In this document: positions 37,033 to 48,300 of the stretch, one piece after another | Position numbering within the stretch: the first letter of the stretch is position 1 | How the letters are laid out: each line of letters starts with the position of its first letter | Origin: Rotaria sordida | Taxonomy: Eukaryota; Rotifera; Eurotatoria; Philodinida; Philodinidae | DNA length: 64,000 bases | NCBI GenBank assembly: GCA_905250125.1 | Contig: CAJNOL010000421.1 | Location: 8,858-72,857, forward strand | Reading direction: 5' to 3' | The notes under the pieces: generated by a model | Seen by the model: the letters and a program-made list of their open reading frames with translations, nothing else | Told to the model about the DNA's origin: nothing | The model's database searches: none | Made by a program: the position numbers and the translations under genes

Positions 37033-39171
37033 TTAAACTTGTGAACAAACTTTAACATAAGCATCGTTTATTTTTTGAAAATCTGTACATTGTGAATTTT
37101 TTTCACTTATCTTTATGTTTATATGGTCGGATGGTAACACATGTCGATAAATTTGTAGTGCTTTTTCATGATATTCTTGAGCTTGTTCTATTTTTCCATC
37201 ATAAAGATAGACAAAAGCCATACATGACCAACAATACGCTATATAAGGATGATATTTTGGTAAACTTCGATGAAAAATTGATTCAGCTTGTTGATAATAA
37301 TCCAATGCTATATTCATTTGTTTTCGTTTACGAAATACATCACCTATATCATTAAGTGTAACACCAATTCGAGGATGATCAGTAGGTAAATGTAGACGTT
37401 CAATTTCTAATGTTTTTTTATTAAATAATTCAGCTTTATCTAATTGATTTTTTTCAAGATAACAATCAGCTAGAAGACTACATGTTTGTGCATTAATTAA
37501 ATGATTTAAATCTAATTGATCTGGAGCAAGATTAAGAGCTGTTTGATAATGAATAATAGCTTCATCTAATTCACCATTATGATGATGAATCCATCCAAGT
37601 GCATTTTCTATACGAGCAAGATCAAGATTATTTGTATTATTTATTTTATAAAATTGATAAATTTGTTTTAAAAGATTTTCAGCTTGAATCAAATCATATT
37701 GATAAGCATAAGTTAAAGCTAAATGATAATGTATACGAGGTAAATCTGGATCATTTTCTTTTGAATATTCAAGTAAATCAAGAAAATATTTTTGTGCTAA
37801 AATATATTTTCCCATTTGAAGAAAAAGTTGTCCAAATATAATTGAAATATTTGTATCTGTTAATTCTTGATGAATTAATTCAATATAATCATGTATTGCA
37901 CTTATACCAGCTTCTGTAGCTTTCATATAAACATTCCAAATTTTTTCATTAGAATCTAATAGAATTTTATCAAGATAAAAAACAGTTCCTATATTAAATA
38001 AAACTTCTTCTTCATCTTGTAATGCACTTAATTCTTTTATATAAGCACATATAATATAATCAGATTGAATATCAATTTCAATAATAAATAAAATTTTTTC
38101 AAGATTTTCTGTTCTTGATGATTTTTTTCGTAAAAATTCTATAGCTACAGATTGATTTATACTTGTTGAAACAAATCCATTTAAACTTGTTAAATTTCCA
38201 ATTGTTCTAAATAAATCATCTAATTCTTCACGTGAAATTTGTGCACCACGATAAACTGTTAAAATTGGTGATTGATTTTGTTTTCTACGTAATTTTTCAT
38301 ATTCAATTTTTAATTGTCGACATAAATCAGCAATAAAAAATCTAAATATATATAATGCTTCAATATCTTCAGTACGTAATGATCTATTAAGAAGACGATA
38401 AACAAATGATTCTTTTGTATACCAATGAATAGCATCTTTACTTGTATAAGTTTGACGAAATTCTTCAATTTCTAATAAACTTTTTGTTGGATTTCTATCT
38501 TTTTGTAATTGTTTTGAACAATAATTAAGCATTGTATTCATATCATTTTCTGTACATTTTAAATCATTTATTATTATTTGAAATAATTGAAACCAAAGAA
38601 ATGAAGCAGAATCATTTGTTAAATCTCTTGTTGTATTTTGTTTTTGTGCAAAAAAATGAAAAACTAATTTTAATTCATCATGTTCTTCAATTTGTTTATT
38701 AATAGAATTATATAAATCATCAATATTCGTACAAATATTAATAATAAATGATTCATATTCTTTTATTAATTCTACATATTTTGTTGAATCCATAGAGAAA
38801 ATAAAAATTGAATTAACTATTGATAAAGATTTCAATTCAGGTAAAATTTCTAAATTAAATTCATCAGATAGAATAAGAAAGATTTTTGAAGATTGAATAT
38901 TTTCAACGGATGATATAGATTTTAAAAAATCAAGACATAAATTAACATCATTATAGACTCGAATCGAAGCTACATTCAATTGACGTAAATAATGAAGAAT
39001 ATTTTTTTCATTATTTGAAAAAGATTTATATGGTGGTGAATCAAGCCATACAAGTATTATACCATTAGGTAAAGATTCATTTGATTGTTCTTGCTCAGTT
39101 GATGAAGATGAAAGAGAATTTTTATCTTCCGACGATCTTGATTTTAATCGTCTATAAGATGCAATACCCAT
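37033..39171 (-). CDS. ADP-ribosyltransferase with C-terminal TPR repeats
   Basis: An intronless gene of 712 residues. The middle carries an arginine-type mono-ADP-ribosyltransferase fold with the R-S-E triad: R308 in TVYRGAQIS, S335-T-S in GFVSTSIN, and E387/E389 in QDEEEVLF. The E-x-E form predicts transfer of ADP-ribose from NAD+ to arginine. Residues about 430-690 form tetratricopeptide repeats of the kinesin-light-chain type (ALGWIHHHNGELDEAI, LADCYLEKNQLDKAE, LNDIGDVFRKRKQMN), a protein-binding scaffold. The N-terminal 160 residues have a Rossmann-like pattern (IILVWLDS, KIFLILSDE) that may be a separate regulatory domain. There is no signal peptide, so it is probably intracellular. ART-TPR fusions of this kind are, to my knowledge, expanded in bdelloid rotifers. 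Substrate unknown. Confidence 0.92.
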   Translation of the reverse strand: MGIASYRRLKSRSSEDKNSLSSSSTEQEQSNESLPNGIILVWLDSPPYKSFSNNEKNILHYLRQLNVASIRVYNDVNLCLDFLKSISSVENIQSSKIFLILSDEFNLEILPELKSLSIVNSIFIFSMDSTKYVELIKEYESFIINICTNIDDLYNSINKQIEEHDELKLVFHFFAQKQNTTRDLTNDSASFLWFQLFQIIINDLKCTENDMNTMLNYCSKQLQKDRNPTKSLLEIEEFRQTYTSKDAIHWYTKESFVYRLLNRSLRTEDIEALYIFRFFIADLCRQLKIEYEKLRRKQNQSPILTVYRGAQISREELDDLFRTIGNLTSLNGFVSTSINQSVAIEFLRKKSSRTENLEKILFIIEIDIQSDYIICAYIKELSALQDEEEVLFNIGTVFYLDKILLDSNEKIWNVYMKATEAGISAIHDYIELIHQELTDTNISIIFGQLFLQMGKYILAQKYFLDLLEYSKENDPDLPRIHYHLALTYAYQYDLIQAENLLKQIYQFYKINNTNNLDLARIENALGWIHHHNGELDEAIIHYQTALNLAPDQLDLNHLINAQTCSLLADCYLEKNQLDKAELFNKKTLEIERLHLPTDHPRIGVTLNDIGDVFRKRKQMNIALDYYQQAESIFHRSLPKYHPYIAYCWSCMAFVYLYDGKIEQAQEYHEKALQIYRHVLPSDHINIKISEKNSQCTDFQKINDAYVKVCSQV

Positions 39172-39333
39172 TTTATTTTAAATCTAAAATTTATTATAAT
39201 GGCGAATAAGATTAATATATATATATATGTATTGAGACATGTCAAATGATATTTGAAATAGAAACAAAAAAACCAAATAAGACAAATAATAAATATAATC
39301 AATTCTAAGTTTTATACAATGTTAGTTTCGATT

Positions 39334-42022
39334 TCATGATATAATACAACATCCAACTAATTCTGTTCGATTCTTTTTCTTTGATTCTTGTTTTTCTTCA
39401 GTATTACTTTCCAATGAAGGATTTTCATTATTTTGTGTTCTAGAAAAGAAAAAACCAAGAAATTCTAATAATAATATTAAAGGTATCTTTCCCTTTTTCC
39501 TGATCTCAAAAATTTACTTTTTTTTTTTCATTTTAGATTTTTTTATATTTAAAAAAAATATTCAAGTGTTCTCTATCGAATGGCATATGAACGAAAACTT
39601 TTCATATTTATAAAGATCGTTAAAAAAACTGACTTTAGAGATCCTCTATACAAAACATCATGTTCTATAGCTCTTTCGTGTTGTAAATGATCTATATTAA
39701 TATAGTTATTTCATCATCAGAATGTGTTGTGTAGGTCTGCGATACATATTCTTAGCCATTTTGCAAGTGCATTAATTGATAGAAATGAAAAACATGAAAT
39801 ATCCAAAAAAATCTCGTTTTATATTGTTTCGTGTTTTTCTCAAAATCAACTTTTTTTAGAGAAAAATTGAACTTTTCTGACTTTTTCTTCGAGACGCTTC
39901 GACCACTTGAACTGAAATTTTTTGTGTGACAACTAGGACCAAACTGTGCTATCTCTATCTTATAGAAGGAAGCATTTGGAAGTTCTGAGTCTATAATAAC
40001 TTTTACTCTACTAGTCGAGATCTATCTACTCTGAAAGTTTCATCATTTTTGGTCGATCCATTCTTGAGAAACTCGGGCAAAGGGGATGCCCTTAAATGAC
40101 GAGGACATTAAATGTAAGAAAGATTGCTTTATCTCCTGTATGAATATGCATTTCTCAGAATAATTTTATACAAAAGAAATATACAGGGTAGGTCATAAAT
40201 AGCATTACGATAAAAAATCCAAATATTTTCGCTTCAGTTCGCTCGAATGAGCGGATTGTTTGATTGATGGTTGAAATTTATTTAAAAGTTTTTTTTTTTT
40301 CATACGGATAATGGAAACAAATACTACTGTCAAGTTTTAGTTTTGGCCTTACTAAAGAAATTTCACCTATTATCAAGTAAGAAAAATACATATGAGATCT
40401 CTCATAGATAGTTTTCTGTTGTCATCTAAGAGAATAATACTAACAAATCAAAACGAACTATATTAATGCATATAGATCGTTTTGATTTCTTCTTACTTGA
40501 TAATAAGTAAAATTATTTTCATGATACCAAGCAAATAACACATAGTCATATTATTTGCTTAGCTCATTCGTACAAAAAAAATCCCACTAATTTGATTGAG
40601 CCTATGCGAAGATATTTCATTTTAAGTATCAATGAATCAGAAATATATATATTTGATATAATATATGGTATGTTCGATATTTAATTATGAAATGCTTAAG
40701 AGAAAAAATATTTGAATACATACGGTGTTGTTGGTAATTGTTGATCAGAATTATTAACATCTGATTCGATTTTTACCATTGTTTTTAGTTGTGGAATGAT
40801 AACACTAAAAAATGTAATTGTACAATAGAAGAAAAAACAAAACAAATTTTTTCAATGTGAAATTTTAATTACGAAACAGTATCTAAAAATTCAAAACCGG
40901 CATATAATGTTGGATCATATCCATATTTCGTTGCTACATCATCATCGTTCATAAATTTTGCACCATTTTTTAGATAAAATTGTAAAGCTGGTCGATTAGC
41001 TCGTCGACATAAACCCCAATAATGAGTATTTGGTGGATAAATTTTACGTAAATGTTGTAATAATTGAACTCCATAACCTCGTCGTTTAATATCAAGACGA
41101 ACAGCTACTTGAGCAATATATATTGATCCTTCACCTTCATCTTTTAATGTTAAAAATCCTAAAACATTTTCTTTTGAATCTTGATATTCATCACTACATA
41201 AAATAAAACAACGATATGTTCCAGATAGAATAGAATTTTTTTCATCATCAAATGTTTCATCAAGCCATTCTTTAAGAGTTTTATCAGATTTTAAATTTAA
41301 TTGAGCTTCAATTTGTTTATAATATTCATCAAATGAACGTATAAATAAATTACGAAGACTTAATAATATTGGATCATCAATAGATATTGGTTTAAATTCT
41401 TGTACATTAACATGAATTGCTTCAATCGAAGGTAAACATGTTGGAAGAACAGGAGTATTATTAACTTTTTCATCTTAGAATTAATAAAATTCTATTAATT
41501 TATATTTGATAAATTGTTTACCTTCTTGAAAATTTTCAATTTTTTCTTGTTTTTGTTCATATTTTTTCAATGCATCATTCCATTGGAGGAGATCTTTTGT
41601 GTCTTCTAATTCATTAATATTTTCTTGTTCGGAACTACTCATTGATTTTGTTCGAGAATTTGTTTCATCAAGATTTTCATCAATCATATTAGCAATATCC
41701 ATGACTATGTAAAAACAAACAAAAAATTATAATCATTAAAATGAATTTTTTGAGAAAAATAAAAGTACTATCAGGAAAACGAGATAAATTTGATCGTATT
41801 AGTGTTGTTTCTTCATTATCAGTTTTTATAATGGGAAGAGATTCAGTATATCTTGCTGAAGATAAGTTATCACATTTAATATGATTTTTTGAATTGAATG
41901 AGCCTTTTAAAAAAATGTGAAAATTATTTTTCTTGTGATGAATTTGATTTTCAACCTGATATAGAATTTTGTAACGAATTTTTTATTGTTAATGTATTTT
42001 CATTTGCAATTGTTGTATTCAT
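39334..42022 (-). CDS. GNAT acetyltransferase with C-terminal CaaX box
   Basis: Six exons on the minus strand (42022-41956, 41903-41769, 41704-41522, 41473-40873, 40804-40724, 39439-39334) join in phase to 390 residues. The GCN5-related N-acetyltransferase domain lies in exon 4. Strand beta-4 reads SIYIAQVAVRLD, followed by the acetyl-CoA P-loop KRRGYGVQLLQ (R/Q-x-x-G-x-G type), then WGLCRRANRPALQFYLKNGA as motif B. The acceptor substrate is unknown. Residues 1-130 are Ser/Asn/Glu-rich and probably disordered. The last exon adds a charged linker, a basic patch (KKKNR) and the end GCCIIS: a CaaX motif with a preceding cysteine, as in prenylated small GTPases, predicting membrane attachment. 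The first ATG is at 42022; the frame is open a little further upstream, so another 5' exon cannot be excluded. Intron 5 (1.28 kb) is expanded by repeat-like DNA. Confidence 0.83.
39540..40560. repeat. Repeat-like DNA in GNAT intron 5
   Basis: The segment has no coding signal. At about 40371-40503, TATTATCAAGTAAGAA is mirrored by TTCTTACTTGATAATA, with an inner inverted pair around CAAATCAAAACGA, forming a palindrome. At about 40186, CAGGGTAGGTCATAAATAGC has the look of a mariner-type transposon end, but no partner end was found. Confidence 0.4.
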
Positions 42023-43091
42023 TGCTAAACGTTGATTTTTTTTTCTTACTTTAGTCAATCTGAAAATATGGTAATCAAATATTCATTTTTATTTTTTTGT
42101 GTTTTAAATAATTTACATATAACGAGGGATCAAAAAGGTTTTTAGAAGAGATGTTTGTTCACTTGTGACCTGTTAGAAAATATTTTTGATGAGTCAAAAA
42201 TTATAGGTTGCAACCAATATTTTGTAATTTTTTCGAATCTGGACTTATAAATGTCGTGTCTATTTTTATTTGAGAGTAGTGTAGGGCTTTTAGAAAGATA
42301 TGAAAAATTATTGTTAATAGTGAAGCAACAGGTCTTCATTTACTCTATAAGCTCGCCGCTTTTCGAAGATGCTAAAAATTATCGGAGTCGGTCATTTTGT
42401 AGAGCTGACACTTTTTTTTGTACAAAATCTGGTATTGAACTAAGCTGTAGCTTTTATTCAAGAGTTTCTGGCAACGTAAAACGGTTTTTGATCAATAAGT
42501 TGATCCTTCAAAAATGAGCATTTATGAAAAATGAAAATTGAGCTGCCTTGTCCAAAGACAAAAACAAAGACTTCAATAGTGCATTTTGTAGGATTATCTC
42601 TTATTTACAAGCCGACATATAAGTAAAGATCCGAACTTTTTAGTTTTGAGTTATATTAGTGAAAATACAAAGATGTGAGGAAAAATTTTCCGCCCAAATT
42701 AATTTTTTGGACTTTTCAAAGATTATTTCATTATTCTTGAACAAATATTAAGACCAAATTTCTAAGCTCATATTCAAAAAGAGTACAAAATTCTAGTTCT
42801 AACTCATAACATTTGCCTTATCGGAAATATATTCTAGTGAACAAACATTTGCTCTCGAAACTTTTCAATCGCCTATTATAAAGCCAAATATGATGCTACT
42901 TGCTTGTTTCAATGATATACTTCAATAAAAATGTATCTTGAAGGTAATATACAATTACAAAACGAAATACTAACGCACAACATATGTGCCTACTCTATAC
43001 AGGTTAATGTGTTTTTTATGATTGTCGTCCTTGCACGTGACAACAAACAATATAAATACACAAAAACAAATTATTTATATTTATTTTTAGT
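42023..43091. other. Intergenic region, about 1.07 kb
   Basis: Upstream of the GNAT gene and downstream of the dipeptidase gene. No coding or repeat structure is convincing. Reading frames such as that at 42251-42517 lack coding character. Confidence 0.4.
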
Positions 43092-43943
43092 TTATATATC
43101 AATCGATTTGAAATGACATGAAATTATGAATAGAATAAAAAGTTTCGAAAAATAATTTTGTTTTTGATTTCTAAATGAACATGATGATTCAATATCAAAA
43201 TCAAAATATGTATCTGGAAATGGTTCATTTTTAAGTGTATAATGCCACCATTCTTGATCATAATTAATAAAACCAGCTTGTTCCATTAGATTTTTTAACA
43301 TTAGGCGTTTTTCTTGATAAATTTTGTTAACAAGTGTACTATTTGTATGTGATGCATCATCAAATAAATCAAATGATGAACCCATATCAATTGTACCATC
43401 ATCTAAATAGAATATTGTTGAATTATCCGTTAAATTTCTTTCAATTGGTTTTAAAGGAATTTGTACATATTTTCCGAGTAAAATTAAAGTTAAATCAATT
43501 GTACTTCCTCTTGTATGACCAGATTTTTCAGCAATATAACCAAATTTAAATAAATCTTCTTTATTAATATGTGGATAATAGAATTTTTTTTTAATTTGTG
43601 AATCATTTAAATTTTGACTCCAATTTACAAATTGATTAACACTTTTTTGTGGACGATATCCATCATAAATAACTAATTCATAACCATTTTTTTTTGCTAA
43701 TAACTGTGCTTGTTTTAAACCAATAGCTGCTGCTTCAGTTATTATTGATACATTTGATAAATAACCATTAATAATATGTCCTATAAAATTTTCTTCACTT
43801 GCATAACGTAAACTTATTTGTATATCTGGTATAACATCATGTACATAGACAAAACCTAATGGTAATCTATTAGATAAACGTGTCCAACAATGAAAACAGA
43901 TAAGAAGAGCAAAAATAAGTATTATTCCTGATAATAATGACAT
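43092..43943 (-). CDS. D-Ala-D-Ala dipeptidase (VanX/DdpX-like, M15D)
   Basis: The M15D family hydrolyses D-alanyl-D-alanine, the terminal dipeptide of bacterial cell-wall precursors. This is a single-exon gene of 283 residues. Motifs are complete: zinc ligands H143 and D150 in SGHTRGSTID, catalytic E231 and zinc ligand H234 in EWWHY, and the conserved R97 in YDGYRP. The N-terminus (about residues 4-18, LSGIILIFALLICF) is a signal peptide or anchor, so the enzyme is probably secreted or faces the lumen. A second hydrophobic stretch at the C-terminus (KLFILFIISCHF) could be a tail anchor or GPI signal. N-glycosylation sequons are present (e.g. NVS, NLT, NST). The family is essentially bacterial, and the gene lacks introns while its neighbours have them: likely horizontal transfer adapted for secretion, perhaps for digesting bacterial food. 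That role is inference. Confidence 0.9.
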   Translation of the reverse strand: MSLLSGIILIFALLICFHCWTRLSNRLPLGFVYVHDVIPDIQISLRYASEENFIGHIINGYLSNVSIITEAAAIGLKQAQLLAKKNGYELVIYDGYRPQKSVNQFVNWSQNLNDSQIKKKFYYPHINKEDLFKFGYIAEKSGHTRGSTIDLTLILLGKYVQIPLKPIERNLTDNSTIFYLDDGTIDMGSSFDLFDDASHTNSTLVNKIYQEKRLMLKNLMEQAGFINYDQEWWHYTLKNEPFPDTYFDFDIESSCSFRNQKQNYFSKLFILFIISCHFKSIDI

Positions 43944-44551
43944 TAGTCTGTTTTTTTGTTCGATGATATTTAACGTTATTGTTATATATCATTTGATCAA
44001 CTGAACGATAAGCCTATATATTTTAGAATCAATATTTGGTTAAAACATCGATACACTTTTTCAAAAAAAAAACAAAAAAAAAGAATACTTACGAATTTTC
44101 AGCTTCGTTGGTTATTACTATAAAGATAACGTGTAGTGTATATGTTGAAAACCATGTGCTCTGTCTTATTTTTTCATTCTGTATTGATTATTTCCTTTTT
44201 TCTTTTCGTCAAGTAAAAGTACTCTGCTTGTTGATCAAAGGTGACTACAGAACAGAATTTAGTTTGACTTCAAGAGAAAGACATGTTCTATCCAATGGTA
44301 TACATATTATCAAACTTTGTTATCTACCGCGAGAGAATGAATGTTGATTTGGTTTTATACAATTTCAATATTACAGAATTAGATATAGGATATTTTTCCT
44401 CTAAAAACTTCGTTCTATAATTAAGAACAACTATGAAACTTACACTCGCTTTGATTTTGTACGATTGCCATGACGTATAAACAAAAATATATTGATAGAA
44501 ACTTTTGTTAACAAATATACTAAACAAACCAATCATTTTTGAAAGGGGACA
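43944..44551. other. Upstream region of the dipeptidase gene
   Basis: AT-rich, probably holding the dipeptidase promoter. No specific element identified. Confidence 0.35.
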
Positions 44552-45321
44552 AATTAAATGTTCAATAAAATTTGTTCAGTATTGTATGAGAATTTTCAGT
44601 AAAGAAATCAAACTATCAGTATAAAATTCAATGTTCAGTTAACTAATTGTTTGGTCAGTAAACTAATAAATTGCTCTGTATTAAAATTAAAGTTTCAGTA
44701 ATTAATTCAGTTTGCTGATTCAAAAATTCATTTACTCAGTAACAAGTAATATTTTTATCAGTAATCACTTTTATTTTTTCGATGAAAATATTTTGATGTA
44801 AATAGAAGAATGGGTCCATGTTGGCTGATGATGACATCATCAGGCAAAACATTTTTTCTACTTTCCTGTCCTTTCCTTCGCTTTAAACTAGTAGATAAAT
44901 TAAAATGGTTAGATGGTGTGTGCAATTGTTCACCATTTTTCAAAAAGTTTATTTGTAAACATGTTGTTGGTATGGCATTCCGATTAAACTACTGCAAAAC
45001 GCCACCTGCTGCTAAAAATGTTAAAATAGGTGAAAAAAGACGTCGTGGTAGCCCAACAAAATCCAAAAAGGCGTTATTGATTCAATAAATTTCTGTTGAT
45101 AAAAATTATACTTTTTTTACTGAAATAAATTATTAAAAAACTGAGCAAAAAAAAAATTAACTACTGGATCTTTTTAAATTAATTACTGGACTTTATAAAT
45201 TGTTCATTGAACTTCTTGAATTATTTACTGTACAAATAATAATTTTTTACTGAATAAGAACTACTGAACGTGTGATAAAAAATTTACTGAACATTCATAA
45301 TAAAATACTGAACAATTAAAT
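44552..45321 (+). mobile_element. Non-autonomous MULE-like transposon with 8-bp target duplication
   Basis: AATTAAAT at 44552-44559 is repeated at 45314-45321, an 8-bp target-site duplication. Between them a 754-bp element starts GTTCAATAAAATTTGTTCAGTATT and ends, in reverse complement, GTTCAGTATTTTATTATG. The left 200 bp carries many CAGTA/GTTCAGT motifs and the right 200 bp carries their mirror TACTG/ACTGAAC, giving subterminal arrays in opposite orientation. The centre encodes a SWIM zinc-finger fragment like those of MULE transposases, while the catalytic core is missing. Confidence 0.8.
44810..45088 (+). pseudogene. MULE transposase C-terminal fragment (SWIM zinc finger)
   Basis: A 92-residue open frame with the SWIM signature C-x-C-(xn)-C-x-H in VCNCSPFFKKFICKHVVGMA, followed by a basic tail (EKRRRGSPTKSKKA). 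SWIM domains sit at the C-terminus of Mutator-like transposases. The catalytic DDE domain is absent between the element ends, so this is a deletion derivative. It could still make a small DNA-binding protein; that is speculative. Confidence 0.7.
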
Positions 45322-48300
45322 ACAAACCTTTTTGAAATGCGTAGTTATTTTCTTTTCATACGTTGGAAGTGAAAGGATCACATCATGTCCATGCGAATAC
45401 CTACATTTCTTTTGTGTTTTCAATCTATTTTAGCAAAGATTTGCAAAAAAAACTTCTAGTAAAGAACTTCATATCTAGGATTAGTTTTTTTTTTATTTCG
45501 AAAGAAACTATTAAAGTATATTAGAAGTTGATGATAATGTTCAAGTGAATTTTGTTGAACGAAAATAAAAAAAAATATGTTAAGATTATTTTAATAATAT
45601 CAGAAAGATTGCAAATATATTATTCAATCATACGAATACGAAATTAATAGTTGTTGCAAAAACTTCATCATGAATTTTTGAATAGTATTTAAAGCAGAAT
45701 TATCTTAAATAGACAATCATTTATGTATGATGTTGTACTAAAATAAAAGTTGCTTATTACTTAAAATAACTGTATGAAATTATATTCACAATATATAAGA
45801 AAAGAATGGATCGTTAATGTCAAAACAACCAATTATGCATATGCAAAGAAAGCAAAAACAATTTCAACAGTTACAGAAACTATATATCATTGAGATCTTC
45901 TTTTTCATTTATTGATATTCTATTCGCTTTTATTGATCTCAATAAAAGAGTTCAATGAACTTAAATACACCACATTAATTCAGAATGTATTTTATTGAAG
46001 AAGTTGTATTTTTTTTTAATTAAAAATCTAAATTCCACATTTATACATAATATTCCGTATTCTTACTCTATTCCAAAAAAGAATGGACTGGATTGTTTGT
46101 TGAATAACTTTACAATGCGTATAGCTATCGAGCTCGGGTTTCCGCCATTAGAAAGAGCATGAATGGAGGGTACAAGTCTATTTGAGAATCAAAATACTTG
46201 AAAAGTTTTCTAGAGGATTTCAGAAATTTTTTGGAAAATCACTATTTGATTCTCTTGATTAAGTATAATTTAAAGTGAAATTGAAAATCCAATATTTCGA
46301 AAACGAAACATACTTTTTGGCTAAAACTTTTAGGATGTTCTATGGGCAAATTTTCAGGTCAAAATTCCGTAATTTCGTTTTCTGGTAAATACTTAGGAAA
46401 AGGTCGAAAATGCCTAAAAATTTCGGAATTTATAAAGTAAACATTAAACTACAATATAGCTAAATTGAAATGAAAAATACAGCTAATCAGACAGTGATTT
46501 TCCAAAAAATTCCTAGAATCTCCTAAAAAACTTTTCAAATATTTTGATTCCCAGGTAGACTTGTTCCACCACTTATGCTCTTTCGAAAGGCTAAAATCCG
46601 AGCTCGATAACTATCAACATTGCCGAGTTATTCAACAAACAACCGAGTTCATTCTTTTTTGAAATGGATAATAGTTAATGAAGAATGAACTAATGAAATC
46701 TTAATTTGGAAGGCACGAATTTGAACTCAATTACAGAAATCACTAATTGCTTCATTCAATGAGACTAATTTGGATATTTGTTTAAACCATATTATTCTCC
46801 TAGCGTTTGAAAACGTACATACTGGTAGAGAATCTATTAGAGCTTGTCGGGTCCAACATTATTCAGCCCGAAACTAAACCATACTCTTAACTACAGCAAA
46901 ATATTTTAGTTTAAGTCTAATATGTCTCTGAATTCTGCTATTAATATACCATACACATTTCTCAGATGATCTTATAATAATTAAGTCATCATTGGCTATT
47001 ACTTTTCGAGTATAGTCCATTGGATCGAAACCCGATGGGCTCTAGAAGCCATAGAATAGAAAGCCTGATTGCCTATAACAATGAGAATTTCATGGCGCAT
47101 ATTACAAAAGTAGTTTCTGGAATTTCAAGTCTAATAATTATCGTGAAATGTTTATCATGTCTACATTATTTCGAAAGTTACGTGTCGTATGAGGATCGAC
47201 TTATGTATAGAACTAACAGACGTACATATGCTTAATGTCCGTGAATTTTATTTATATAATTGTATTTGGTTGACAGTTGTTGTAATGACGCAGTACTTAT
47301 CTTCAACACTAGAGCGCTTTATCTTTGAGAAAAAAACAGATGTGTAATCAAACTGGTTTGATGGAAGTACGTGGGCACAATTAATTTCAACTCATCTTCA
47401 ATTATTTATAATCGATCTTCGAAGTTTATTAGAATAACATGTTTTTTATTATCTTTGTACATCTCCGCAATGAATAAAACAATTCTGAATTCATAAGAAA
47501 CATGTCTTCATCGTGATATCAGACGATAATTAGCCTTTTACTATATAAAAAAATTTAATTTTTTTTAAATGTTTTTCAAAAATCATGTATACAAGTCTAG
47601 TATGTTAATAAATGTAAGTTGTTTTCTTTTGACTATCAATAATTATTACATACTCTGACATTGAACTATTATAATAATTAAAAAATAGCTAGTGATTTCG
47701 CATGAGTCAAGTACCGTTGATACGATCTTGTCTTTTTGTAATTATGCTAATGTACCTTATAAAAAAAAAACCGAGTGTTTACTGTAAGTTTTACTCAATT
47801 TTACTAATATCATTGTTTTTTTTTGTTCTTCTATTTTAAACAAAAAGAAAAGTGAATGAAGAGAAATTATACATACAAGAAAAAAAACCTAGTTGTTTAA
47901 AGTTTAAAGTAAAAAAACAAATGTTCTCATTAAAATATACAATTAGTGTATTTTCACGGATATTTTTTTTTTCGGGATTTTTATATGACTCTAAATTGGC
48001 GTTGATTCTAAAATTCAACGTATATACAAGTATTTCATTGGTGATATTTCACAGAAGGAAAATGTCGTCATGACATTTTTTTATTTATTTGTAGTACAAA
48101 AAAATATTCTTCTTTCTGGATAATTTAAAAATACTAGCGCTCTTGAAGATGTTATTTTTGTCGAGTCAATTTAATTTATCATAAAGAATGTAATTATTTA
48201 AATTACAAATCATATTTGAGTGAAATACAATAACATAATATAAAGATGTTTCGTGAAAAAATATTTGCTTAAGATCATTTAGAATGCCTGGAAATACATA

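Noticed and set aside
47020-47235. Plus-strand ORF of 71 codons with a GGATCGAAACCCGATGGGCTC block
   Set aside because: I considered a tRNA or small gene; no cloverleaf could be drawn and the peptide looks random.
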